Shown piece by piece: positions 1 to 10,185 of a DNA stretch of 64,000 bases. The position numbers and the translations under genes were made by a program. The DNA comes from Lentilactobacillus sp. Marseille-Q4993 (GTDB taxonomy: Bacteria > Bacillota > Bacilli > Lactobacillales > Lactobacillaceae), in contig NZ_CATNVB010000004.1 of the NCBI RefSeq assembly GCF_951230165.1, forward strand, positions 62,001 through 126,000, written 5' to 3'. Position 1 is the first letter of the stretch; each line of letters starts with the position of its first letter. The notes beneath the pieces are model-generated. The model saw only the letters and a program-made list of their open reading frames with translations. It was not told where the DNA came from and searched no databases.

Positions 1-24
1 CAACAGAAAATCAAAAAGAACTAG
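1..24 (+). CDS. C-terminal tail of an upstream gene, probably mutS (partial)
   Basis: An open frame from base 1 encodes QQKIKKN and stops at the TAG at 22-24, just before mutL. MutS normally precedes MutL in lactobacilli, so this is probably the last seven residues of MutS, the mismatch-recognition ATPase. The assignment rests on gene order only; seven residues cannot identify a protein. Confidence 0.45.
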   Translation, partial: QQKIKKN

Positions 25-33
25 GTGGTTAAT

Positions 34-1965
34 TTGACTCAAATCAATGAATTGCCAACTATTTTGGCAAACCAAATTGCTGCCGGAGAGGTTGTTGAAC
101 GACCAGCTTCGGTAGTTAAGGAATTAGTTGAAAACTCAATTGATGCAAACAGCACCGAAGTCAACGTATCGGTTACGGATGCTGGTTTAAAGAACATTAC
201 TGTCATTGATGATGGCGACGGGATTGACGCGAGCCAAATTGAAAAGGCGTTTCTTCGTCATGCAACCAGCAAGATATCTGAGCAGCGGGATTTGTTCAGA
301 GTTCGTAGTTTGGGATTTAGGGGTGAAGCTTTACCCTCGATTGCTTCAGTTGCCAAGGTGGAACTAAAAACATCGACTGGTGTAACTGGAGTTCAGGTTA
401 ACTACGAAGGTGGTAAATTGATGGGCAAAAAAGCGGCCGAACTCCGAAAGGGGACGACTGTTTCGGTAAGTTCGCTGTTTTTTAACACCCCAGCTCGTTT
501 GAAATATATGAGTTCCCAGAATACCGAATTAGCCAAAATATCAGACGTTATCAATCGGCTATCATTAGCTCATCCTGAGGTTGCGTTTTCTTTTAGCAGC
601 AATGGACGGGAACTACTTCGTACGTCTGGTCGTGCTGATGAAATGCAGGTGCTAGGAGCGATTTATGGTATCAAAACTCTCAGTAAAATGGTGAGAGTGG
701 GGGCTGAACGAGACGATGTTAAAGTCACTGGGTTCGTGAGCCTACCCGAATTGACTCGGGCATCGAGAAACTATATTTCATTGATTTTAAACGGTCGGTT
801 TATTAAGAATTACGGATTAACCAAAGCGGTTATCAGCGGATATGGTTCAAAATTGATGATTGGTCGATTTCCAATCGCGGTAATTTCAATAACCGTTGAT
901 CCTGCCCTTGTTGATGTTAACGTCCATCCAACCAAGCAGGAAGTTAGAATTAGTAATGAACGGGAAATCAGCAATCTAATTTACGAAGCAATCTCAAGTG
1001 AACTTCAGGATAAACAATTAATTCCCGACGTTCGTGAGCAGTTAGATGACAAAGTTACTGAAATTAATCAGCAGACTGCTATGAATGTCGTCACTGAGAA
1101 TAGAGCAGATTTCAGCCGTCCTGCTACCTCTGATTCAACGACAGACCCAGCTATCCCAGATGAAACTGCACCGGATATTGAGCCGGTGGTCATTAAGACT
1201 AGGGATGATTTAAACGACCCTAGGTTGTCTGAATTTGAAAATCGAGTTGAAGAAGCTGGTCAGGAGGCCTCGTTGGCTACCGTTGATCAGCAGCCTAAAC
1301 AACAAAAACCAGAAAATCAAGATTTGGAGCTCAGAGAAGCAAATCCTGTTAGTGGTTTTCCAACCCTAACGTACATTGGTCAAATTCACGGTACGTATTT
1401 GGTGGCTGAAACTGAAGAGGGAATGTACCTGGTTGACCAACACGCTGCTCAGGAAAGGGTCAACTATGAACATTATCGTAAGGCAATTGGCGAAGTTTCA
1501 TCAGACCAACAGAAATTATTAGTCCCAATCGTTCTTGATTACTCAACCACTGATTTCTTACTGATTCAGGAAAAGATGCCTCTTTTGAACGAGCTGGGAA
1601 TTTATCTAGAAGACTTCGGTCAAAATAGCTTTGTTGTTCGACAACACCCAATGTGGTTCAAAGAGGGACAGGAAGAGTCTACGTTACGAGAAATGATCGA
1701 CTGGATTATTACTGACCACAAAATTTCAGTTGCGGCGTTTAGAGAAAAGACTGCCATCATGATGAGCTGTAAGCGAGCAATTAAGGCAAATCACCATCTT
1801 GACGAGCAACAAGCAAAGGCGTTACTTGCTAAGCTACCAGAATGTGAGAACCCATACAACTGTCCTCACGGCCGCCCAGTTTTAGTTAAGTTCACCAATA
1901 CGGACATTGAAAAAATGTTCAAACGAATTCAAGATCCACATAACACCAAAGAAGAAATATTCTAA
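34..1965 (+). CDS. mutL: DNA mismatch repair protein MutL
   Basis: MutL is the GHKL-ATPase that couples mismatch recognition by MutS to strand incision. The N-terminal ATPase part carries ELVENSIDA, DDGDGID and GFRGEALPSI within the first 100 residues. A poorly conserved acidic, Gln-rich linker (about 340-440) leads to the C-terminal dimerisation and endonuclease domain. That domain shows the metal-binding motif DQHAAQERVNYE near residue 470 and CPHGRPVL near the end, so this is the endonuclease-active type found in bacteria lacking MutH. The start is taken at TTG 34 because AGGTGG (23-28) sits five bases upstream. An in-frame GTG at 25 overlaps that ribosome-binding site and the upstream stop codon. 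Length is about 643 aa, normal for the family. It probably forms an operon with mutS upstream and ruvAB downstream. Confidence 0.96.
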   Translation: MTQINELPTILANQIAAGEVVERPASVVKELVENSIDANSTEVNVSVTDAGLKNITVIDDGDGIDASQIEKAFLRHATSKISEQRDLFRVRSLGFRGEALPSIASVAKVELKTSTGVTGVQVNYEGGKLMGKKAAELRKGTTVSVSSLFFNTPARLKYMSSQNTELAKISDVINRLSLAHPEVAFSFSSNGRELLRTSGRADEMQVLGAIYGIKTLSKMVRVGAERDDVKVTGFVSLPELTRASRNYISLILNGRFIKNYGLTKAVISGYGSKLMIGRFPIAVISITVDPALVDVNVHPTKQEVRISNEREISNLIYEAISSELQDKQLIPDVREQLDDKVTEINQQTAMNVVTENRADFSRPATSDSTTDPAIPDETAPDIEPVVIKTRDDLNDPRLSEFENRVEEAGQEASLATVDQQPKQQKPENQDLELREANPVSGFPTLTYIGQIHGTYLVAETEEGMYLVDQHAAQERVNYEHYRKAIGEVSSDQQKLLVPIVLDYSTTDFLLIQEKMPLLNELGIYLEDFGQNSFVVRQHPMWFKEGQEESTLREMIDWIITDHKISVAAFREKTAIMMSCKRAIKANHHLDEQQAKALLAKLPECENPYNCPHGRPVLVKFTNTDIEKMFKRIQDPHNTKEEIF

Positions 1966-1995
1966 GTAAAAATTTAGTAGTTAAGAGGTCAGTTT

Positions 1996-2589
1996 ATGTA
2001 CGAGTTTATTCAGGGGACAATCATTGATGTCACACCAACCCATGTAGTGATTCAATCTGGTGGGGTTGGTTATTTGATTTACTCACCAAACCCATACCGC
2101 TATCAAATCGGGGATGAAAATGTCAGGATTTATGTTTATCAATCAGTTAGTGAAAATGCGATTCTTCTTTATGGTTTTTATGACCAAGAGGATAAGCAAT
2201 TGTTTGTTAAACTCATCGCCGTTTCTGGCATTGGTCCCAAAAGCGCGCTGGCAATCTTAGCTGGGGAGGATAAGTCCGGATTAGTTTCGGCTATCAACAA
2301 TGAAGATGTTAAATTCTTGACTAAGTTTCCTGGTGTCGGTAACAAGACGGCAAAGCAGATTATCCTTGATCTGAAGGGCAAACTAGATGATATTGATGCA
2401 GGAGTTGAAAGCGCACCAGTTTCAACACCAGTAGTTGAAAATCAAGCATTGAATGACGCAGTGATGGCTCTATCTGCCTTAGGATACAGCGATAAACAGG
2501 TTGCGAGTGTGAAGAAGGACTTAGCCGATCGCGAGGAAATGAGTACGGACGAGTATCTAAGCCTAGCTTTAAAACTATTAGTTAAGTAA
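1996..2589 (+). CDS. ruvA: Holliday junction branch migration complex subunit RuvA
   Basis: RuvA binds four-way DNA junctions as a tetramer and loads the RuvB motor for branch migration during recombinational repair. The 197-aa product begins [12 protein letters not shown] (OB-fold domain I) and continues with helix-hairpin-helix repeats seen as [14 protein letters not shown] and [13 protein letters not shown] in the middle. It ends with a small domain III (about 150-197, [14 protein letters not shown]) that contacts RuvB. The ATG follows AAGAGGT. The gene lies 30 bases after mutL and 11 bases before ruvB, an arrangement that fits co-transcription of repair genes. No RuvC follows, as expected in Lactobacillales, which use other resolvases. 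Confidence 0.97.
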   Translation: MYEFIQGTIIDVTPTHVVIQSGGVGYLIYSPNPYRYQIGDENVRIYVYQSVSENAILLYGFYDQEDKQLFVKLIAVSGIGPKSALAILAGEDKSGLVSAINNEDVKFLTKFPGVGNKTAKQIILDLKGKLDDIDAGVESAPVSTPVVENQALNDAVMALSALGYSDKQVASVKKDLADREEMSTDEYLSLALKLLVK

Positions 2590-2600
2590 GGAGGACACCG

Positions 2601-3623
2601 ATGAGTGATTCAGAGGATGATCGCATTGTTTCCGCTGATGTTGCTGGAGATGATGAGGATAAAATTGAAGTTAGTTTACGACCAAAACTTCTTGAACAAT
2701 ACATTGGTCAAACTGACATCAAAAATGAGCTGAATGTTTACATCCAGGCCGCAAAACAACGGGAAGAGTCATTAGATCACGTTCTACTGTACGGGCCACC
2801 TGGGCTTGGTAAAACAACGCTCGCAATGGTAATTGCCAATGAAATGGAAGTTCACATCCGAACAACTAGTGGGCCCGCAATTGATAAACCGGGAGACCTA
2901 CTGTCAATTCTGAATGAGCTACAACCTGGTGACGTATTGTTTATCGATGAAATTCATCGGCTGCCTAAGGTAGTTGAAGAAATGTTGTATTCGGCGATGG
3001 AAGATTTCTTTGTGGACATTGTTGTCGGCCAGGGAACGGGCTCTCACCCTGTTCATTTCCCATTGCCACCATTTACTCTGGTTGGGGCAACAACTCAAGC
3101 AGGTGGCCTGTCAGCCCCATTGAGGGACCGGTTTGGAATCGTCGAACACATGAATTATTATCGGACTGAAGACCTTGAACAAATCGTCAAACGAACGGCC
3201 ACTATTTTTAACGTTGAAATAACTGAAGATGCAGCGCATGAGATTGCCTTAAGATCACGAGGAACCCCAAGAATTGCCAATCGGTTACTTAAACGGATTA
3301 GAGATTTTGCCCAGGTTTCTGATAAGAATCGGGTTGATTTAGATATCGTGCGCTATGCTTTAAAGCTATTAAAAGTGGATGGTCTTGGTCTTGATGATAC
3401 TGATATTAAGTTACTCAAGACGATGATCGACTATTATAACGGTGGGCCTGTCGGAATTGGTACCCTCGCCGCCAATATTGGTGAGGAAACTGATACGATT
3501 GCTGAAATGTATGAACCTTACTTAATGCAGATTGGTCTTATCAAACGAACTGCCCGGGGCAGAATGGTTACCGACCGCGGATATAAGCACCTAAATATTC
3601 CAATTCCTGATAGAAAGAAGTGA
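2601..3623 (+). CDS. ruvB: Holliday junction branch migration ATPase RuvB
   Basis: RuvB is the AAA+ motor that pumps DNA through the RuvA-bound Holliday junction. The 340-aa sequence has a Walker A motif ([10 protein letters not shown]), a Walker B motif (FIDEIHRL), the sensor region around [20 protein letters not shown] with its arginine finger, and the C-terminal winged helix ending in [15 protein letters not shown]. The first 20 residues are acidic and variable, as is common in the family. An AAGGAGG ribosome-binding site precedes the ATG. It is directly downstream of ruvA and is followed after six bases by queA, so translational coupling is likely. Confidence 0.98.
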   Translation: MSDSEDDRIVSADVAGDDEDKIEVSLRPKLLEQYIGQTDIKNELNVYIQAAKQREESLDHVLLYGPPGLGKTTLAMVIANEMEVHIRTTSGPAIDKPGDLLSILNELQPGDVLFIDEIHRLPKVVEEMLYSAMEDFFVDIVVGQGTGSHPVHFPLPPFTLVGATTQAGGLSAPLRDRFGIVEHMNYYRTEDLEQIVKRTATIFNVEITEDAAHEIALRSRGTPRIANRLLKRIRDFAQVSDKNRVDLDIVRYALKLLKVDGLGLDDTDIKLLKTMIDYYNGGPVGIGTLAANIGEETDTIAEMYEPYLMQIGLIKRTARGRMVTDRGYKHLNIPIPDRKK

Positions 3624-3629
3624 CTTAGT

Positions 3630-4670
3630 TTGACTAAGAAATACACGCTTGAAGATTTTGACTATGAATTACCCCATGAGTTGATTGCCCAAACCCCAAT
3701 TAAGGATCGTGATACTTCACGGTTGTTAGTCTTGAACCACGAAACTGGTGAAACGGAAGATCGTCATTTTTACGATGTTATCGATTATCTTAACCCAGGG
3801 GATGCCCTTGTTATGAATGATTCAAAGGTTATGCCGGCACGAATCTATGGGGTTAAAGAAGACACTGGTGGCCACGAAGAAGTTTTGTTACTCCACAATA
3901 TCGAGGGTGACAAATGGGAGACCTTGATGAAGCCTGCTAAGCGGGCAAAGGTTGGTTCAGTTGTTTCCTTTGGCGATGGTCAGTTGAAAGCAGTCGTCAC
4001 CAAAGAGCTTGAACATGGTGGCCGGGAAATTGAATTTAAATATGACGGTATTTTCATTGAAATTTTGGAGCGATTAGGTGAAACACCACTACCACCTTAT
4101 ATTAAGGAAAAATTAGACGATCCAGATCGCTACCAAACGGTTTATGCGAAGGAAATGGGCTCAGCAGCCGCCCCAACTGCTGGTTTGCACTGGACCAAGG
4201 AACTTCTGAAGAAGGTTGAAGATAAGGGAGTTAAGCTTGTTTACTTAACTCTCCACGTGGGTCTTGGAACGTTCCGTCCGGTTGATGAGAAAAATATCGA
4301 AGATCATAAAATGCACAGCGAATTTTACCGGTTAAGTGATGAGGCAGCAGCCACATTGAACGATGTTCGGAAGAATGGTGGCAAAATCGTGGCCACTGGA
4401 ACGACTTCGATTAGAACCCTTGAGACTGTTGGTAGTAAGTTTGATGGTGAAATCAAACCGGATTCGGGCTGGACCGATATCTTTATTAAGCCGGGTTATG
4501 ATTGGAAAGTGGTTGATTCATTCATTACAAACTTCCACTTACCAAAATCAACTCTGGTGATGTTGGTTGCATCTTTCACTGGACGTGATAATATTTTGAA
4601 TGCTTACCAACACGCAATCGATGAAAAATATCGATTCTTTAGTTTTGGGGATGCCATGTACATTTACTAA
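3630..4670 (+). CDS. queA: S-adenosylmethionine:tRNA ribosyltransferase-isomerase QueA
   Basis: QueA transfers and isomerises the ribosyl part of S-adenosylmethionine onto preQ1-modified tRNA, giving epoxyqueuosine in the anticodon wobble position of GUN tRNAs. The 346-aa protein starts with the typical [11 protein letters not shown] and contains [38 protein letters not shown] and the C-terminal [13 protein letters not shown]. The start is the TTG at 3630. The next gene, tgt, encodes the preceding enzyme of the same pathway, and the queA-tgt pair is a standard operon in Firmicutes. Nothing in the sequence is unusual for the family. Confidence 0.97.
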   Translation: MTKKYTLEDFDYELPHELIAQTPIKDRDTSRLLVLNHETGETEDRHFYDVIDYLNPGDALVMNDSKVMPARIYGVKEDTGGHEEVLLLHNIEGDKWETLMKPAKRAKVGSVVSFGDGQLKAVVTKELEHGGREIEFKYDGIFIEILERLGETPLPPYIKEKLDDPDRYQTVYAKEMGSAAAPTAGLHWTKELLKKVEDKGVKLVYLTLHVGLGTFRPVDEKNIEDHKMHSEFYRLSDEAAATLNDVRKNGGKIVATGTTSIRTLETVGSKFDGEIKPDSGWTDIFIKPGYDWKVVDSFITNFHLPKSTLVMLVASFTGRDNILNAYQHAIDEKYRFFSFGDAMYIY

Positions 4671-4674
4671 TTAG

Positions 4675-5829
<1,155 letters not shown>

Positions 5830-5889
5830 TATGGACGTTATCTGTAATATTTGGTAAGGTTAATAATATTAATAAGTGGGGTGAATAAT

Positions 5890-6330
5890 TTGCAAGGTGG
5901 TTCATATACTTCAATTCTAATGATTGTTGTTTTGTTTGCTGTGATGTACTTTTTGATGATCCGGCCACAAAAGAAGCAACAACAAAAGCGTCGTGAGGAA
6001 TTATCAAAACTTCAAAAAGGTGACCAAGTAATTACAATTGGTCGTCTTCACGGAGTTGTTGATGAAATCGATGAAACTGAAAAGACTGTTACTCTTGATT
6101 GTGACGGGATTTACTTGGTATTCGATTTATCCGCAATCGCAACTGTTAAGCAAAAGGCCGTTGCTGCACCAGCAACAGCGACTGCAGCTGAAACAACTGA
6201 TCAAACAGATGCAAAGGAACAACCGGCTGAAGAGCCAGCAGCTTCTGAAGAAGCAAAGCCAGCTGAAAAGGCTGATGAAGTCCCAACGGACGATGCATCT
6301 ACTGAATCAAAGGACACTGACGAAAAGTAA
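5890..6330 (+). CDS. yajC: Preprotein translocase subunit YajC
   Basis: YajC is a small single-pass membrane protein associated with the SecDF part of the Sec translocase. The product begins with a hydrophobic helix (YTSILMIVVLFAVMYFLMI) followed at once by the family hallmark RPQKKQQQKR. A small beta domain follows (KGDQVITIGRLHGVVDEID). The last 45 residues are an Ala/Glu/Asp-rich tail that is longer than usual and is probably disordered. The start is placed at TTG 5890, six bases after GGGGTG (5878-5883). GTG 5881 is in frame but lies on that ribosome-binding site. A strong terminator follows the gene. Confidence 0.93.
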   Translation: MQGGSYTSILMIVVLFAVMYFLMIRPQKKQQQKRREELSKLQKGDQVITIGRLHGVVDEIDETEKTVTLDCDGIYLVFDLSAIATVKQKAVAAPATATAAETTDQTDAKEQPAEEPAASEEAKPAEKADEVPTDDASTESKDTDEK

Positions 6331-6347
6331 TTTTTAGTTAGGGTGGG

Positions 6348-6384
6348 CTTCTTGAAATCAGAAATGATTTTAAGGAGTTTTTTT
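6348..6384 (+). terminator. Intrinsic terminator after yajC
   Basis: A 13-bp stem (6348-6360 with 6365-6377, two G-U pairs) closes on the loop GAAA and runs into seven T residues. It ends the mutL-yajC transcription unit and separates it from the SOS-type promoter of dinB. Confidence 0.9.
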
Positions 6385-6393
6385 GTTGCCTTC

Positions 6394-6422
6394 TTTCAAT
6401 CTGAACATATGTTTGGTAAAAT
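6394..6422 (+). promoter_or_regulatory. dinB promoter with LexA (SOS) box
   Basis: TGAACATATGTTTG at 6402-6415 matches 12 of 14 positions of the Gram-positive LexA box CGAACATATGTTCG. It lies between a weak -35 (TTTCAA, 6394-6399) and a -10 (TAAAAT, 6417-6422) spaced by 17 bases. A repressor on this box would block RNA polymerase. A lexA gene with a similar box occurs at 41.5 kb in this window. The box is seen in the sequence; LexA binding is inferred. Confidence 0.8.
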
Positions 6423-6440
6423 TAATTTGAGTTGATAACA

Positions 6441-7523
6441 ATGAAAACAAGAAAAATAATTCATGTTGATATGGACGCGTTCTATGCCTCAATCGAAGAG
6501 TTGCTTGATCCTAGCCTTAAGAATAAACCATTAGTTGTGGCTAAGGATCCGCGGAAAACTGGTGGCAGAGGGGTAGTTTCGACGGCTAACTATAACGCCA
6601 GAAAATATGGGATTCATTCAGCGATGAGTTCTATGAAGGCACTCGAGCTATGCCCCGAAGCAGTCTTTAGGTTCTCTGGATTTGATTTTTACCGGAAGTA
6701 CTCAGCTATTATTCATGAAGTGTTTAATGAATATACCGATAAAGTGGAGTCATATGCTCTCGATGAGGCTTATTTAGACGTGACTGATAATAAACTTCAT
6801 ATTGAGAACCCAATCGATGTTGGTCGTCAGATTCAAGCCAAAATCCTTGATCGGACCAAATTAACCAGTTCTGTTGGAGTTTCGTACAATAAATTTTTGG
6901 CTAAAGAAGCATCTGACTACGCTAAGCCTTTTGGAATCACAGTGATCGATCAGAAGGACGCCATTTACTTTTTAAAGGAATTACCAATTGAAAAATTTCG
7001 GGGCGTTGGGAAGAAAACTGTTCCAAAGATGCACGAGCTTAAAATTTTAAATGGAGCAGACTTACTCGAGTGGTCACAAATGGATTTGATTAAACATTTT
7101 GGTAAGTTTGGATATGTTTTGTATCAACGCGCGAGGGGAATAGATGACCGACCAGTAGAGTTTAATCGAGAACGAAAATCAATTGGTAAGGAAAGAACCT
7201 ATGGACCAGAGTTGACTACCGAAGATGAGGTAAGAACAGCGCTTCAAAAGATTGCGGAAATGGTTGAAAAAACCGTTGAAAGTAAGAAGAAACACGGCAA
7301 AACCTTAGTGCTAAAGGTGAGGTACACTGATTTTACAACGTATACCAAACGAGTCAGTTTTGATAAATATATTGATAATTCAAGTGATGAATACTACTTG
7401 TTGGCATCTCAGATTTTAGAGGATTTGCCTGACTTTTCCGCAGGGGTAAGGCTTTTAGGAATTACAATAACCAACTTGGCCGATTTGACTTTCGAAAATC
7501 TTGATCTGGAACTATACCATTGA
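6441..7523 (+). CDS. dinB: DNA polymerase IV (DinB), Y-family
   Basis: A low-fidelity translesion polymerase that bypasses damaged template bases. The 360-aa protein has the palm motifs HVDMDAFYASIEE (first catalytic Asp) and YALDEAYLDVT (second catalytic Asp-Glu), the finger segment RKTGGRGVVSTANYNARKYG, the thumb helix-hairpin-helix (IEKFRGVGKKTVPKM), and a little-finger domain. The C-terminal LDLELY may be a degenerate beta-clamp-binding peptide. ATG 6441 is chosen because it matches the family N-terminus; a TTG at 6432 is in frame but has no better ribosome-binding site. The gene stands alone behind its own terminator and an SOS-type promoter, which supports damage induction. Confidence 0.97.
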   Translation: MKTRKIIHVDMDAFYASIEELLDPSLKNKPLVVAKDPRKTGGRGVVSTANYNARKYGIHSAMSSMKALELCPEAVFRFSGFDFYRKYSAIIHEVFNEYTDKVESYALDEAYLDVTDNKLHIENPIDVGRQIQAKILDRTKLTSSVGVSYNKFLAKEASDYAKPFGITVIDQKDAIYFLKELPIEKFRGVGKKTVPKMHELKILNGADLLEWSQMDLIKHFGKFGYVLYQRARGIDDRPVEFNRERKSIGKERTYGPELTTEDEVRTALQKIAEMVEKTVESKKKHGKTLVLKVRYTDFTTYTKRVSFDKYIDNSSDEYYLLASQILEDLPDFSAGVRLLGITITNLADLTFENLDLELYH

Positions 7524-7593
7524 TTTCCATTTTCTATTTGGGGCGGTTTAGGTTATACTGAAGTGTTCGATAAAGAAATGGTGAGGTAATTTT

Positions 7594-8541
7594 ATGACCA
7601 TAAAAAATGATATTTTAGCTGAAATCAAAAAATACCAAACAATAATAATTCATAGACACAAGCGGCCGGATCCTGATGCGATTGGCTCTCAAATGGGTCT
7701 AGCAAATATTTTACGGGCTAGTTTTCCAGATAAAAAAGTGCTAACAGTTGGAAAACAATTTGATAGTTTTGCTTGGCTTGGCACAGTTGATCAAGTCAAT
7801 GATGACCAGTACGATGATGCACTAGTAATTGTTGTTGATACTGCAAATCAGCCTCGAGTTGACGATGATCGTTATAACAAGGGCAAAGCGATGGTTAAAA
7901 TTGACCATCATCCAAATGATGATGCATTTGGTGATATTCAATGGGTTGAAGATCAAGCTTCAAGTACTTCTGAGTTGATTTTTGATTTTTATGAGGCAAA
8001 TCAGGATGAGCTGACTATGCCTGATGAAGCAGCCAGATTGTTGTATGCGGGAATTGTTGGTGATACTGGCCGGTTCATGTATCCAGCAACGTCTGCTCAT
8101 ACCTTTTATGTTGCTTCAAAGCTGGCAGAGTATGATTTTTCACCTAGTGATGTAAACCAAAAAGAGGATGAAATCGATGTTCCTCTTGCTAGATTATCTG
8201 CTTACGTTTACTCTAGCTTGAATGTTTTAGACAGTGGTGCGGCTTACTTGGTATTGACTGATGAAGTTTTGAAACCATTCAATCTCGGTGACGAAAGTAC
8301 TTCTGCCATCGTGCCATTACCCGGCAAAATCAAGGATGTAATGTCATGGGCTATCTTTGTCCAACAAAAAGACGGTGGATTTAGAATTAGATTAAGAAGT
8401 AAGGGACCTGCTATCAATGAGCTTGCTAAGCAATACGGTGGTGGCGGTCATGAATTAGCCAGTGGAGCTGTAATCGAAAATGAAGACGAGATCAAAGGAT
8501 TCATGGAAAAGTTAGATAAACTGGTTAAAGAATACAAATAG
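7594..8541 (+). CDS. nrnA: DHH-DHHA1 family phosphoesterase (NrnA-like)
   Basis: NrnA-type proteins degrade very short RNAs (nanoRNA) and pAp; related DHH proteins cleave cyclic-di-AMP breakdown products such as pApA. Motifs seen in the 315 aa: HRHKRPDPDAIGS (motif I metal ligands), VVDTANQPRVDD (II), the DHH signature KIDHHPNDD (III), AGIVGDTGRF (IV), and the C-terminal DHHA1 substrate loop GGGGHELASGA. It is cytosolic with no membrane segment. The ATG follows GGTGAGGT. TATACT at 7554-7559 may be its -10 element. The helicase gene starts nine bases downstream, so both are probably one RNA-metabolism unit. The substrate cannot be fixed from sequence. Confidence 0.9.
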   Translation: MTIKNDILAEIKKYQTIIIHRHKRPDPDAIGSQMGLANILRASFPDKKVLTVGKQFDSFAWLGTVDQVNDDQYDDALVIVVDTANQPRVDDDRYNKGKAMVKIDHHPNDDAFGDIQWVEDQASSTSELIFDFYEANQDELTMPDEAARLLYAGIVGDTGRFMYPATSAHTFYVASKLAEYDFSPSDVNQKEDEIDVPLARLSAYVYSSLNVLDSGAAYLVLTDEVLKPFNLGDESTSAIVPLPGKIKDVMSWAIFVQQKDGGFRIRLRSKGPAINELAKQYGGGGHELASGAVIENEDEIKGFMEKLDKLVKEYK

Positions 8542-8549
8542 GAGTTTTT

Positions 8550-9908
8550 ATGAGTAAATTTTCAGATTTGAAGTTAAAGGACTTTTTGGTTGAGTCCGTC
8601 AATGAACTAGGGTTCAAAGAACCAACCAAAGTCCAAGAAAAGCTGATTCCATTAATTATTGATGGCCGGGACGTTGTTGGTCAATCAGCTACAGGTAGTG
8701 GTAAGACTCATGCATTCTTACTACCAATTTTTAACAAACTAGATCCAAGTAAAAACAAGGTGCAAGCGGTAATTACAACTCCGAGTCGGGAGTTAGCATA
8801 TCAAATTATCGAGAATGCTAAGCAAATTGTTAAACATATGGATAACCCAATTACAATTGGAAACTATGTTGGTGGGACTGATAAGAAGCGGCAGGTTGAA
8901 AAACTTAAGCGTGAACAACCTCAGCTTGTCATCGGGACCCCAGGCCGAATTTGGGATTTAATTTCTTCGAACGATTTGGATGTTCATGAAGCTGACCAAC
9001 TAGTGATTGACGAAGCTGATATGACACTTGACCTTGGGTTCTTAGATATTGTTGATAAGATTGCTGCTAGTTTTGGTAAAAAAGTTCAAATGATGGTCTT
9101 TTCAGCCACTATTCCCCAAAAGGTCAATGTGTTCCTGAAAAAGTACATGCAAAACCCAGTTATCGAAGAAATTCCAGTTTCTACGATTATTAGTCCAACG
9201 ATTGATAATTGGCTGATTTCTACTAAGGGTAAGGACAAAAACCAGTTGATTTATGATTTATTGACGATTGGTGAACCTTATTTAGTTTTGATCTTTGCCA
9301 ATACCAAGGTTAGAGTTGAAGAAATCCATGAATTCCTTCAAGCTCAAGGGCTAAAGGTTGCGATGATTCATGGTGGGATTCAACCCCGAGAACGAAAGCA
9401 ATTAATGAGACGAATCAAGAAGCTTGAATTCCAATTCGTCGTTGCAACTGACTTAGCTGCTCGGGGAATTGATATTGACGGCGTTTCCCATGTCATTAAT
9501 GATGATATTCCAACTGATTTAGATTTCTTTATTCACCGGGTTGGCCGGACGGGTCGGAAGGGCTTGCCTGGAACTTCAATTACCTTGTACGTGCCTGGTG
9601 AAGAAAAAATGATTGCTGAACTTGAAGAAATGGGGATTAAATTCAAGCCTAAGGCAGTTAAAAATCATGAGGTTGTCGACACCTATGATCGGAATAGACG
9701 TCAGACTCACAAAAAGAAGCATGACAAACTTGATTCAACCATGATTGGAATGATCAAGAAAAAGAAGAAGAATGTTAAACCGGGCTACAAACGCCGAATT
9801 AAAATGAATCTTGAGCGTAAAGACGAAATGGATCGCCGTATCAAGAAACGAGAAGAGCAACGTTCAAAGCGTAAGCAAAGAAAGCAAAGTTCTAATCGTT
9901 ATAAATAA
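8550..9908 (+). CDS. cshB: DEAD-box ATP-dependent RNA helicase (CshB-like)
   Basis: The 452-aa protein carries the complete DEAD-box helicase set in order: Q motif region (KEPTKVQEKLIPLI), motif I ATGSGKT, PSRELAYQ, GTPGR, DEAD within VIDEADMTLDLGF, SAT, the helicase C-terminal motifs ARGIDIDGVSHV, and HRVGRTGRKG. The last 70 residues are extremely Lys/Arg-rich, a typical unstructured RNA-binding tail. The overall pattern fits CshB-type helicases used in ribosome assembly and cold adaptation; the CshB assignment among DEAD-box paralogues is inferred. It follows the NrnA-like gene closely and precedes the alaS T-box leader. Confidence 0.93.
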   Translation: MSKFSDLKLKDFLVESVNELGFKEPTKVQEKLIPLIIDGRDVVGQSATGSGKTHAFLLPIFNKLDPSKNKVQAVITTPSRELAYQIIENAKQIVKHMDNPITIGNYVGGTDKKRQVEKLKREQPQLVIGTPGRIWDLISSNDLDVHEADQLVIDEADMTLDLGFLDIVDKIAASFGKKVQMMVFSATIPQKVNVFLKKYMQNPVIEEIPVSTIISPTIDNWLISTKGKDKNQLIYDLLTIGEPYLVLIFANTKVRVEEIHEFLQAQGLKVAMIHGGIQPRERKQLMRRIKKLEFQFVVATDLAARGIDIDGVSHVINDDIPTDLDFFIHRVGRTGRKGLPGTSITLYVPGEEKMIAELEEMGIKFKPKAVKNHEVVDTYDRNRRQTHKKKHDKLDSTMIGMIKKKKKNVKPGYKRRIKMNLERKDEMDRRIKKREEQRSKRKQRKQSSNRYK

Positions 9909-9916
9909 AAGCGTTG

Positions 9917-9945
9917 TTGACAGGGTTTAACCCGAAAAGTATACT
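9917..9945 (+). promoter_or_regulatory. alaS promoter
   Basis: TTGACA (9917-9922), a 17-base spacer and TATACT (9940-9945) form a near-consensus vegetative promoter. It sits nine bases after the helicase stop codon and drives the T-box leader. Confidence 0.9.
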
Positions 9946-9949
9946 AATT

Positions 9950-10136
9950 ATTGACTGGAAAACATGTAGTCAGAATGCTAATTTTAAGAGACGTCTTGGT
10001 GCTGAGAAAGGCGAGTTAGGTCTGACTATGCTATTTCCTACGTAAAGTCGAGCGCAAACCCCACGTTATGGGGATTAAGAGTGGTTAACGATTAAGCATC
10101 GTTGCAAAAGAAGTGGTACCGCGTCGAGAGGCGTCT
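9950..10136 (+). promoter_or_regulatory. T-box leader of alaS (tRNA-Ala sensing)
   Basis: The untranslated leader holds the conserved T-box element: TGGTACCGCG at 10114-10123. The TGGT at 10114-10117 would pair with the ACCA end of uncharged tRNA; the fourth base fits discriminator A73 of tRNA-Ala. Upstream is a long stem I region (about 9955-10065) in which GCT followed by A, within CTATGCTATTT near 10028-10038, is a suitable alanine specifier codon. A CCCC...GGGG hairpin (about 10060-10073) would be stem III. Uncharged tRNA-Ala binding should favour read-through into alaS. I could not draw a strong U-rich terminator with certainty, so the exact antitermination switch is unresolved. Confidence 0.88.
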
Positions 10137-10185
10137 TCCTTATTTTGCAATGGTGCTTTTTATTTTGAGAAGAGGAGCTATTGAT

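Noticed and set aside
10102-10185. N-terminal extension of alaS by 28 codons
   Set aside because: It would translate the T-box element itself; ATG 10186 has a proper ribosome-binding site and gives the conserved N-terminus.
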